Source of the DNA: Clytia hemisphaerica
Lineage: Eukaryota > Cnidaria > Hydrozoa > Leptothecata > Clytiidae
Direction: 5' to 3'
NCBI GenBank assembly: GCA_902728285.1
Contig: CACVBU010000614.1
Coordinates: 385,098-449,097 of the forward strand
Length of the DNA stretch: 64,000 bases
Part shown: positions 53,125 through 63,446 of the stretch, piece after piece
Layout: each line of letters opens with the position of its first letter
Position numbering within the stretch: position 1 is the stretch's first letter
The notes under the pieces: generated by a model
The model's database searches: none
What the model was told of the DNA's origin: nothing
What the model saw: the letters and a program-made list of their open reading frames with translations, nothing else
Position numbers and translations under genes: made by a program

Positions 53125-54003
53125 CACTAATGATAGCAACTTTGAGAGTTTTTGTGTGTAAATAAAGAAGTTACTAATTCTATGTAAATTATAATTTCTT
53201 TTGGAAATTTCACAACGCACACTACTGGGTCAGAAACCGTTCGATTCGGACACGCGAACGCTTTTCCATTCGTGACGAACGGGTTAACCGTTCGCGACGA
53301 ATGCTTTTGCATCCTTCGCAAACGCCCTACAAAAAAGTTTGATTGCCACCGTTCGCGACGAACGCTTTTTCTTTTTAACCCGTTTGTGACGAACGGCTTA
53401 AAAAGAAAAGCGTTCGTGAAGAACGCTTACAAAAATTTGAGAAATGAAACCGTACGCGAAGAGTGCTTTTCCGTTTGCCGCGAATGCTTTTAAAGAATTA
53501 TTCAAAAAACCGTTCGTCGCAAACGCAACGAATGGATTTTAATGGGAAAGATTTCTAAGAAAATTTACTTAGCATGTACTTGGATTTATGGAACGGGGAA
53601 TGAATTTACTTATTGAGTTACTTCTTTCATTAATGTTTTTTTCAAAAGGATAACTTTATAGAAGAGGTCAAAATTGAAATAAAAGTCATTAAAAATTTGC
53701 AGCAAAATTGCTTTAAAAAACTGTTTGGGGTCGATAAGGTATAAGGAAACTTTAGGTAAAAATCATTTGTAACTTTTCTTTTCAAGTCCAAATCAAATCT
53801 TTCTTCCGTCTAGAAAGTCAAAACCAGAATATTTCAGTAGTTAAAAGAAAAACTTTGAAGATACCCCTGTCTCACCACGAACGATCTTTTAGAGAACACC
53901 TGTATCGGAATAACCTAATAAAAAATTAAGTTTGGTATATATAGCCCTGTCCCACTCATTGAAATTCTTTGTTATTATTTTCGACAATGCAGGGCTGCAA
54001 TCG

Positions 54004-54450
54004 GACTTTGATAAAAGTGATATTTGAAACACTCTTAAAAGTTTCGAAGAAAGTGATTTGATAAAAGTGATCTTAGAAACACTCTTAAAAGTTTCGAAAA
54101 AACCGATTTGATAAAAGTGTCTTAGAAACACTCTTAAAAGTTACAAATGAAGCGATGTGATAAAAGTGATCTTTGAAACACTCTTATTAAAAGTTTCGAA
54201 GAAAGTGATTTGATAAAAGTGATCTTAGAAACTCTTAAAAGTTTCGAAAAAACCGATTTGATAAAAGTGATCTTAGAAACACTCTTAAAAGTTACAAATG
54301 AAGCGATTTGATAAAAGTGATCTTTGAAACACTCTTAAAAGTTTCGAAAAAAGCGATTTGATAAAAGTGATCTTAGAAACACTCTTAAAAGTTACGAAGA
54401 AAGCGATTCGAAAAAAGCGATTCAATAAAAGCGATCTTAGAAATACAATT
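54004..54450. repeat. 50-bp tandem repeat (about 9 copies)
   Basis: Units contain GATTTGATAAAAGTGATCTT, AGAAACACTCTTAAAAGTTT, then CGAAGAAAGC. Open frames across it are artefacts. Confidence 0.95.
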
Positions 54451-55504
54451 AATTTTTTATAAGCATACAAAAATCCAAAAGCTGGCTCGGAAATGCTTAG
54501 ATCGAGAGATTTACAAAGCTGAAAAATGCTTTGAAGGATGCTTATATCCTAAGCAAAATTTTAGAGAAATTTCAGCCAAAAGCAAACAAATTCTGAAAAA
54601 CTCTTAAATTCTTGCCATGCATGAGCCTAGATATGCTTATAATCGCAATGCTTATGAAAAAACATGTACTCGTAAAAGTTACGGAGTAAGCATTCGATAA
54701 AGAATAGAGTAAGAGACAGGGGTTTATGTGAGATTTGTTCTCCAAAAACAAAACATGGTGAAAAGTTATCAGTCACCACCACCATTTTTGAAAAAGAGAT
54801 CCCGTTCTAAATTTACGTTCTCTAGTTTCGAATGTTTTAATTTGTACATATTCAAAAACATTCGAACACGAAAATCTTTAGAAAAACAATGCAATGACTA
54901 TTACTAATGCTTTTCGAGCGACTTTCTTTTCCAAAGCGTTCGTTATAAACGTAGAATTCGACTCGTTTATGCAACGAGCGTTTTAAGAAGGTAGCGTTCG
55001 TCACTAGCGTTTAGTACGAAAACTTGCACGTTTTTCTAATTCCATCCTTCTTTAATTTTAAGAAAAGGTTATATACATTGTAAAAATGAAAATCAGAGCT
55101 TTTCTTAGAGCGTGGGAGATTTCTATCACGTAATAAGCATTGGAATGTCTTCTTTTTCTTTTAAATGTTGCAAAAAAGGAGAGAAAATGTTGCCCAAGAA
55201 TGGCGGTCTTTTTTATCTTGATAAAATGACACTGCGTTGTCTTCCTTTTCTTCACAGAGAGCAGAAATGACATGTTAAGTATCGATGAAATCCTTGATGA
55301 AATGAAATATGCTATAAAGTGAATTTCCACAGAGGATTAGCTCTTTTTTCTTACCTTGTACCTCGACAAGGGTTGTTCACCGACATTCCAGACGATACGG
55401 CATCTCCTATAACAACTCATATCAGAAGGGATGTGTACAGCCTACAACGTGGCTGAAATTATAGCCTAAAAGCCAAGCCCTCCCAAATCGAAGAACCCGA
55501 TCAA

Positions 55505-56055
55505 ATAATGTAAAAAGTTAAAGAAAAGTCAAATGATTTTCATCAGTACACGTTTTTTTTTTTATAAGGAACACGTTTATAAGGAACTCGAGGCTGAAAG
55601 TAGTCCAAAAAATAAGGAATTGTTAAGGAACTGCTCAGGCTAAGAATAAGAAAAAAAGTTCTAAGGAACAGTAAAAGTAAGAGTTTTCACTTGAACTAGC
55701 TATGTAAATAAGGAACTCAAAAGGAACTTTGAGGCTGAAATTTTCTGTAAAAATAAGGAACTCCAGGCTCAGGGCAAAGTTAAGGTTCCTTATATAAAAA
55801 AAAACGTGTATCAAATAAACTTTCTTTACACCATGTCTCAGTGACCCCGTTTGAAGTCAAGATAAAATGAAATGATTTTCATCCTTAGTAGATTAAACTT
55901 TACTTACAACCCTGTCTCAGTGACTCCGACTGAAGTCAAAGAATAATCAAATGATTTTAATTATTATTAAACTTTCCTTATACACCCCTGTCTCAGTGAC
56001 TCCGTTTAAAGTCAAAGAAAAATCAAATTATTTTTATCATCATTAAACTTTAAAA
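55505..56055. repeat. About 75-bp tandem repeat (about 4 copies), one split by a MITE
   Basis: TGTCTCAGTGACTCCG, GAAGTCAAAGA and AAATGATTTT recur near 55505, 55830, 55910 and 55985. The first copy is separated by the MITE at 55549-55808. Confidence 0.8.
55549..55808. mobile_element. TA-flanked MITE with AAGGAACT repeats
   Basis: CACGTTTTTTTTTTTATAAG at the left, inverted at the right; TA at 55547-55548 and 55809-55810. Inside are many TAAGGAACT copies. 260 bp. Confidence 0.85.
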
Positions 56056-57058
56056 ACAGTCAATGTGAGGAAAACCTCTGTTAAAGGTTTTGTTTTGATT
56101 GAAAGGTCTGATGATGCGGATGTAGTAAAAACAAGTGCGACAAGATTAGAAAAAGGTTTTGAAAAAATGAAAATACATTGAATAAAAAAACATTCCTCAT
56201 TCCTCAGACTTTTACTGATACTCTTTCGAATCTTTTTATGTTTATAATAAATAGAACGTTTTCTATCTTATGTATAATCAAAACATTCGATTGTAAATTT
56301 ACTCGAAATCAACTTAGTTTTTTTTTGTTTACAAAAGCAAAAGAATGCGAGGTCACATCTCGAAACAAATTTTGATCTTTCACTTGTTTACAGGATATCG
56401 TTGCGTAAAAAAGTAGCTTTGATTTATCTGGCTCAGCATAAAGACTGCATAAAATAAGCTCCTTTTATTCCTATAGAATACCTTTAAGGACGACAATTTT
56501 GACAATTGTTAAAAAGAGCCATCCAGCACACATTTTTAAAAACTTACAACCGTTTGTGACGAACGATTTTAAACGATTGTTCAAAAGCATTCGCGGTAAA
56601 CGGAAAAGCATTCTTCGCGTATGGTTTTATATCTTGAAGTTTTTAAAGCGTTCTTCACGAACGGTTTTCTATAAAAACCGTTCGTCACAAACGGTTTCCC
56701 GTTCGTGACAAACACTTTTATTAAAAAAAATCATAAGCATTCGTCACGAACGGGTGACCCATTCGTCACGCATGGAAAAGCGTTTGTGTGTCCGAATCGA
56801 ACGGTTTCTGACCCAGTAGTGGCATCAGATAATTTTTTCGAAGGCACCGAAAGTAATTGGGTCGGACATGATGTCCGACTAGAATCGATTTGGGTCGGAC
56901 ATTTCAGCAATTGGGTCGGACAATGTCCGATGTCCGACTGTTATTTCAAGCCCTGGTCAATTTTTTATAGCGCTGGAGTTTTTAATTATTCAACATGACA
57001 TCCTAACTAGCAAAGGATTTTTTTACTAAATTAAAAACTCTAGCATCACAACATGCCT

Positions 57059-57092
57059 CACAGTAAGTTAGTCTAATGTCTAACTTACTGTG
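57059..57092. repeat. 34-bp hairpin
   Basis: CACAGTAAGTTAG and its exact complement around an 8-base loop. Confidence 0.9.
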
Positions 57093-57340
57093 GGGTACTT
57101 TCTGTTTGAAAAAATAAGAAGCTCCAAATTTACTATTCATTTCTTGCTTAGCATGTCAGAGAAATAAAAGGCTCTAACACGACTGCCTATTGTATTATTA
57201 CGAAAGCTTAAATTTATGATACCTCTATACTTCAGTAAATGCAAGTAAAACCAGCAGGAAATTAGATGTTACCTGATGTATAAGTTTTGTTCATATTGGC
57301 TATGAAGTATAAGGGTTTTATTTCCGTTGTACGGAGCAAA

Positions 57341-57681
57341 TAATTTCTGGCCTGAATGGCTGGAGTAATTTAATATGCAGAATTGGGTGAATAGGTCATA
57401 GGTTGACGCATTTTCCCAAACAACTATCAGACAAATCAACCTTCCTGTTATTTTTATCTTCAAAGAAGGGTGACGGAATTAGATGAGGGGTGTCGACACA
57501 ATAGACCAGCTTACTGTAAAACACAAAAGCATATAAACACGTGTAACTAGATATTTCCTTATTATTGTTTTAATGCTGGATTCAGTGGAGTTATCAATTA
57601 TATATCCGTTTGGGATAACGTGACAACCTATTGACTCAGTTCCCCATATTGGATTACTCCATCCATTCAGGCCAGAAATTA
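57341..57681. mobile_element. Small TIR element (about 340 bp)
   Basis: TAATTTCTGGCCTGAATGGC at the left; the 29-bp arm is inverted at 57653-57681 with one mismatch. No TSD is clear. Confidence 0.7.
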
Positions 57682-58673
57682 CCGTGAAGTCAGGTAACTT
57701 GCATCAGCGGAGGGAAACTTGCATAGCCATTAAATGACTGACCAATCAAAGCAGCAATGTGACGGCCGCTGGCCTATGTTTTGATATGTTTTAATTTCAT
57801 GTTACGTCATTAGTCACTTGGGATTGCATCACTTACTGTCTTCAGTGTATTCGATTTTATTGCGTCTTTTGTGTGTCATCTTATGTGTCAATAGACGTAT
57901 GCTTTTGCTAAACCACCCTCTCCCCCCTTCACTGCGTACGTACTATATGGATGGCCCCTATCGATAGGCCTATGTTATGCACCATTAGGTGTATTGATAG
58001 AATCGATAATTTAATTGTATCGATAAAGTGTTGAGAGCAAAAGTGATCCTTTTCCCATGGAATGTCCAATGTCCACGAATTTCCACGTTGTTAAAAATTT
58101 CTATATCAAAATGAAATCCAAATGATTTTAAACTGCAAGAAGAAAATCTCAGTTTCCATTTTCACAACACACGGCAACTCGTTTTCCAAGAAACAAAAAA
58201 ACGTGGCTAAGTAAAAGTAAGTAAATAAAGAAATCAAAAGTGGCCATCAGAACGAAGCGGATCGGGCATTGGACCCTTTAGCAGCCTCGAAGCCTCTTCG
58301 TTATGGCTGCTTTTCATGATCAGCCATGCATTGGCCTCTTTCGATATTTGAACGGCCTTAGCGGTAAAAAGACCAATCTAATAGACGCCAAAGAGGAACA
58401 GTAATTAAACCGATCGGACTTTGGTGTACTCCAAATCGCTTGGGGAGTCACAAATATGCAATTACAACAATACAATAAAAACAAAGAAATGAAATTATCA
58501 TTGCACATATGTAATTGAATTCCCATTGCAACTAAGGGACCCCCTACAAACACGCTTCATTTTGAGGAAAAAAGCATGAATTCATTCAATCTGATAATAG
58601 TTCTATGGACCGACCCACCTCTAAAATCTAAGGTCAGGTGAGGGCAAACCAACAATTTTGCCAGCCCAGCCTC
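57682..58673. other. No gene seen
   Basis: Slightly more GC than average in places; short ATCGATA clusters near 57960-58030. No frame with recognisable content. Confidence 0.4.
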
Positions 58674-58870
58674 AGTTAAGCTTTTTTCTAAAGTTTTCAC
58701 ATCATATTCCATACATGGATGGAAATCTTTTCAAAAACTGTTTCCAGAAACCTAATTAAGACGTTAAATCAAAATTGTCATTTTGAAAATTACTAAATTT
58801 TCAGTTTGAACTTTGCATCATTGAAAATCTTGAAATATCTTACAAAAATCATTGACATTTTCGCACACTT
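58674..58870. repeat. Fragment of the 28701-29959 element family
   Basis: CAGTTAAGCTTTTTTCTAAA, TTCCATACATGGATGGAA and TTGAAAATCTTGAAATAT match about 29290-29470 with some divergence. No TIR remains. Confidence 0.8.
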
Positions 58871-59024
58871 GGCCATGCATAAATTAAAGGTTGCCTGAAT
58901 TAGTAATTCTGATCATGTTGAAATCTCATCTTTAGGCTCTTTTAATAAAATGAGACCTTGATTCATGGTAAATATGCCTCTGGCATGTAAAATCTAGCTT
59001 AATACACACTCAAAAAGAGTTTAA

Positions 59025-59671
59025 AGGGGACGTCTGCTTTGGGATATCATTTTTACCATTTTTTTAGAGAAGATACCTACGATGAAAAAAAAGTGATTGC
59101 AAAAAGAACGAACAAAAAATCTTTTTTTTTGGCTGAGTTATTCAAATTTTAATTTATTGTTTTGACTCTACGATGGAGAAAATAAACGAAGGAGAGTGAA
59201 TTTGTGACGTAGATAATGTTCCTCTCCTCTTTCTTTTAATAACAAATTTCTCCGAATAACTCACAAATATCTGCTCTTTTTCGCCAACGATTTCTAGAAC
59301 AGAGATCCTCCATTTTCCAAGGCACTAATTCTATACTCAGAAGAGATCGTATTTCAGCCAAGTATAGATAAACTAGATAAAACTAATGAACAGATAAAAT
59401 TTTCTGAAGGAAAGAAAGCAGATCGACTTTTCTGTTTAATAATTATGAAATCTCTCTTTTTACTGAAAATCTTGTTTAACAAATGTTGTTTAAAAAATAG
59501 AAGTAGCATTTGTTACGTCACAGATTTAAAAAGAAGGGAAATTTTCAAACGTCTATTATTACGCATTGAGAAAAAAACTTTCAATAATATATAGCTCGTT
59601 TTGATCGTCTTGTTCTAAATTTTCTAAATGTAACAGAAAAAGTGTGACAAAAATTTGGGTTGACGTCCCCT
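59025..59671. mobile_element. TTAA-flanked MITE, AGGGGACGTC ends
   Basis: TTAA at 59021-59024 and 59672-59675; AGGGGACGTC is perfectly inverted at the right. The ends resemble AGGGGAACT of 51540-52264, so the two may be related. 647 bp, no frame. Confidence 0.85.
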
Positions 59672-59723
59672 TTAACTCACTTTAAATCATCAAAACAATC
59701 AGAAAATATCCCAGAAATTACAA

Positions 59724-59863
59724 GATGTGCAAAATTAAAGGATGTGGGAATATTCCGTTTTACGAGCTGTGCGAAAATGAAAAGTGCACGAAAATTAATG
59801 AAATTAGGGTACGTGCACTACAAAGAAATTTGCCTGCAAATGAACTGAATACAGACTGAAGGA
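59724..59863 (+). other. Short Cys-rich open stretch, possible exon
   Basis: A frame starting ATGTGC near 59724 reads M-C-K-I-K-G-C-G-N-I-P-F-Y-E-L-C, then E-N-E-K-C, and stops about 44 codons on. Four spaced cysteines suggest a small zinc-binding or disulphide module, but no family is recognised and no partner exon was found. Confidence 0.2.
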
Positions 59864-60239
59864 CAAGTTTTTTAATTGTTTCGTTTTTGGCATTTTCAAA
59901 AAAGCTAAATTTAATTGGGGTAACTTGGAGGTCCGAAATTTTCACAGGATGTTAGTAATGATGATAGGACCTCAAAAAGTTCTTTTCCCAAAATTCTAGC
60001 TGTTGTAGGGGCCAGTTAGGAGCAAATTTTAGCATTTTTATGTGTTTCGGAAAATGATCTAAATACCCAGGAAGTTGTCTATCTGACCAATGATTCTCAT
60101 AGAGGGATGGCAACAAAAGCAGCCTTTGTTAAAAGCCCCACATTTTCCTATTGTGGGGCCCTTTATAGAGCACTTTTTAGCACCTATTTCCCCAAAGACA
60201 ATATGTGCCAAAACACCAAAGTAAAAGGCTTGATTGGGT

Positions 60240-60540
60240 ATAAGACTTCCATAACTTCTTTTGAAATAGTTGAATAATCAAGTTATTAACACCAATATAA
60301 CACTTGAGCTGTTAAAGGGCCCGTTTGGAGCTAAATTTAGCATCTTTCCACTAAAAATACTGCAGCAGAATAACTATGTTTCTAAACACCTAATCAAAAG
60401 GCTGGAGTGGGGGTAAAACCTTCATAACTTCCTTTGAAGTAGTTTAATAATCAAGTTATTAACACCAATAAAACATTTGAGCTGTTAAAGGGCCCGTTTG
60501 GAGCTAAATTTAGCATTTTCCACTGGAAATACTGCAATTT
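60240..60540. repeat. Tandem repeat, unit about 180 bp
   Basis: Two close copies (from about 60240 and 60415) share AATAATCAAGTTATTAACAC, GAGCTGTTAAAGGGCCCGTT and TGGAGCTAAATTTAGCAT. Weaker copies (GGGCCAGTTAGGAGCAAAT) lie near 60010 and 60700. No gene. Confidence 0.8.
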
Positions 60541-61099
60541 ATTCTGCTTCTCTTACTAAAATTAACTTTGCACCTTGTCTAATTTTTGCTAAATTCAGCT
60601 CATTTCAAGACCTAGGAACATAAAATAACCTCATGAAGTTCTGTTCAATTGTGTATCAAACATTAATGATACCTTATTTGATGTTCAAAACCTTTTCAGG
60701 GTCCAGAATCGAGCAAATATTTAACATTTTCCGTTAAAATGCTAAAATACTACTCGTTTTTGGTCCATTTAACTATGACAAAGATCACAGAAAAGACTTT
60801 TTAAGCTTTGTGGATGATCCAAGCATCAAATAGCACCTAAATGAGCTGTGAAATAACAATAACCTTTGGGTTAGCAAGTTTTAGCATAAAGACATGGTCT
60901 TCAAGAACTCTAAGTCCAGTCAATGCTAAATTTTTGCTCATAAAAGGACCCTGGAATGCTTTATATTGGCCAAATTTGGTTTTTCTATCTTTTTGAATGC
61001 CTCAAGTATGCATAATATCAATATCAAGTTCCTTTGTGTTTATCTTAACTGTGCTGGTGGATTAAAAAAAAGCCACACGTTATTTTATGTTCCAAAATT
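60541..61099. other. No gene seen
   Basis: AT-rich DNA with faded copies of the 180-bp repeat. Confidence 0.35.
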
Positions 61100-61445
61100 T
61101 TGCCGACCTAGAGGTCATTTTAAGTAGTCCTAAGTAGCTTGTTTAGGTCGGCAAAGACGAACTAACAAATTCAGCTGCTCTATAATTGTGTTAATAAGTT
61201 TTATGTTTTATAAAGAGAATGGAATGAGGCTCGATTATCATGTGTCATCAAATGATAACACAATTAGATTAACCTAACAAATAATATCTTTCCTCTTTAG
61301 GTCCGCTTTGCCGACCCAAAACATTTTCTTTTGTCGGCACGCCGACCTAGAGTGTAAATTACGTCGGCAAATAAAAGCCAACTTCAGCTCAAGTTACGTT
61401 GGCTTGCAGGTCGGCATTGCCGAATGCCGACCTGGATTCACAGGG
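61100..61445. repeat. Inverted and direct GCCGACCT repeats
   Basis: TTTGCCGACCTAGAG at about 61100 is inverted as TTTAGGTCGGCAAAG at about 61141, and GCCGACCY recurs at about 61310, 61342 and 61428. Possibly a small TIR element; borders not set. Confidence 0.5.
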
Positions 61446-62136
61446 CTGTGGTATATTGATCTTATAAGGTATAAAAAGGCATGTGCAAAGTATTAGAGTC
61501 ATATCAGAAAAATTGAGAGAGATACAAGCCTCTAAATCCAAATGTTAAGTATTTGCTCCTTCTAAAATGCTAAGTATTGGCTCATTTTTGGACTGCACTT
61601 TGTTGAAGCATAAGTCATGACAGATTTAAGCTTTAGAAAAAATTATTTTAAATTTTTATAGTTTATCTTTTCCACGCAACCATCACCAGGGCATAATTTT
61701 AGTTCATTCATTATATTAGAAATGAATGATGATTTCGCAAGACCTCTAAAAACGAAACAATTAAAAAACATGTCCTTAAGGGTTATTTTTTCTGTTATTT
61801 TTTTAGTATGATTTATGTCTAAGTTCAGAGGCCCAGATCACTCATATCTAGCATCCCTCAATCTAAAAAATATAACACAAAGTCTTCTTAAAAGTTGCTT
61901 TGTTTAATTAGTCTACAGGCATAAGGGGAAAACTGAGAAAAGTGAAAATAATTTTGGTAAGTAGCCATAGGATCCACCCCCAAGAGATTTGGGGGTACCT
62001 GATATGTTTGGGGGTACCTGCATTTTCATTGCGTTCGACAATCGAATTTCAATCGGTCGATTGCGTTAAACTGGTTCGAAAATGTTAATCAAATCAATTG
62101 AACGCAATCGAACATAAAATTCTGGGTAAAATTTGA
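61446..62136. other. No gene seen
   Basis: AT-rich; TTTGGGGGTACCTG is duplicated at about 61990 and 62010, and AATCGA clusters begin near 62035. Confidence 0.35.
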
Positions 62137-62313
62137 TTGATATTATTGATATTCGATTGATATTATTGATATTCGATTACGTTCTATCGATATTCGATTA
62201 CGTTCTATCGATATTCGATTACGTTCTATCGATATTCGATTACGTTCTATCGATATTCGATTACGTTCTATCGATATTCGATTACGTTCTATCGATATTC
62301 GATTACGTTCGAC
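62137..62313. repeat. 21-bp tandem repeat (about 8 copies)
   Basis: Units of ATTCGATTACGTTCTATCGA plus T; the first two are variants with TTGATATTATTGAT. The I-F-D-Y-V-L-S frame across it is an artefact. Confidence 0.95.
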
Positions 62314-62908
62314 CGATTAAATTAGATTCAAATTTACCTCAATTCCTTTCAATTTCGAGCGCCTCTTATTAGGGAGATCAAGTATCGATACGATAGATTA
62401 ATCAACGCAACTAACGGACTTTGACACACAACCTGCAGTAAACATGTGGGCCTGCATGATCTGCATTTTCTAGAATCCAGGTTAAAATGTCTCTACTGTA
62501 ATAACGAAACATCTTGAAATCTTCTTTGTTGAACAAAGTAGATATAACATCTACTTTGCTACCCTTACTATCTTGCAGAGAAAATCCTGTTCGTCTTGTT
62601 GATTTGTCTTTCATACTTAACCTCCTTATTTTCAAACCACTAATTCTAAGACCTTTAATTTTTGCGCACCTCCTAAAATTTCCATGTCATGTACGCTTTT
62701 ATTTTTGCGCGCCTTTGATTTTAGCATTTTTATCAAATTAGTGTCATTCTTTCAAATTTTAAAATAAAAAAAGACAAAAGTTAAATTTAGCAAAAACACT
62801 CAAAGTGTTTGAAATGGTTTGACTAAACAAAACAATAGGAGAAAGAAAAAAAAAAGAGATAGAAAGGATAGAAATTAATGTTATTTAATTTGACTCTCTT
62901 TGTTCTTC
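62314..62908. other. No gene seen
   Basis: AT-rich; short frames on both strands lack recognisable content. Confidence 0.35.
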
Positions 62909-62912
62909 TTAA

Positions 62913-63442
62913 CCCTATTCAACCTAGGCTTTTAGGGGGGGGGTTTCCTGTACCACCCCTTAACTTTTGATCTAGTGGGCCTTTTTGGATGAAATTTGGC
63001 ACACAAGATCCTTGACACATAAGGTAACTTTTGACAAAAATTTATTTTGATGACGTCACTCATCATGCCCAAAGTGAGCAAAAACCGAAAATTTCCTATG
63101 TTCTTATAAATAGCTATTGTATTCTAACAAAGCTTTAGAAAAAAATTGCCTGAGTTTAGAATGCTTATTTTATCCTAAATATTCAATAACAGTTTAAACG
63201 ATATATTTGACATTAAAAATCAATTTGTATTGGAAAAGTGTCAATTTTTTGACACCTTACTGTCAGAAATGTCATCATGCTCAAGGTGTGAAAATTTTTA
63301 GGTGTCAAATTTTTTTTATATTGAAGCTAAATAAAAGTTAGGAATTTACAGAACATTTCATGGCAAAAGCTCTATTATTTCAGGAGCTATTACCAATAGT
63401 TTGTCCTCCAAACAGAAAGAGACTCCCCTAGTCCGAATAGGG
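62913..63442. mobile_element. TTAA-flanked piggyBac-like MITE, CCCTATTC ends
   Basis: TTAA at 62909-62912 and 63443-63446; CCCTATTC at the left, GAATAGGG at the right, with a further CTAG match inside. CCCT..AGGG ends with a TTAA target are typical of piggyBac. 530 bp, no transposase. Confidence 0.8.
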
Positions 63443-63446
63443 TTAA

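Larger units (their letters stand above)
53220..56821. mobile_element. Non-autonomous CACTA (EnSpm-type) element, 3-bp TSD
   Basis: CACTACTGGGTCAGAAACCG at the left is inverted at the right and flanked by GCA (53217-53219, 56822-56824). CACTA ends and 3-bp TSDs define this superfamily. About 300 bp at each end are filled with copies of CGTTCGTGACGAACG-type palindromes, like CACTA subterminal transposase sites. The interior (3.6 kb) holds satellites and a MITE but no transposase frame. Confidence 0.85.
52341..56955. mobile_element. CAGGGCTYGAAATAAC-ended TIR element, 5-bp TSD
   Basis: CAGGGCTCGAAATAAC at the left and GTTATTTCAAGCCCTG at the right, flanked by GTCAA (52336-52340, 56956-56960). 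Subterminal GGGTCGGACATGTCCGA-type repeats occur in both arms. Removing the elements at 52621-53124 and 53220-56821 leaves roughly 500 bp. hAT-like CAGGG ends, but the TSD is 5 bp, not 8. Confidence 0.75.
51511..57010. mobile_element. Outer inverted repeat of a nested stack (about 5.5 kb)
   Basis: A 27-bp arm at 51511-51537 (CTAGTTAGGATGTCATGTTG...) is perfectly inverted at 56984-57010. Between them are the elements at 51540-52264 and 52341-56955. The original element would be short (under about 200 bp) once these are removed. No TSD was found for it. Confidence 0.65.

Noticed and set aside
54004..54450. CRISPR array (regular 50-bp repeats)
   Set aside because: There are no distinct spacers between conserved repeats, the units are contiguous, and the DNA is eukaryotic.
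62133..62372. 79-codon frame with repeated I-F-D-Y-V-L-S
   Set aside because: Translation of the 21-bp tandem repeat.
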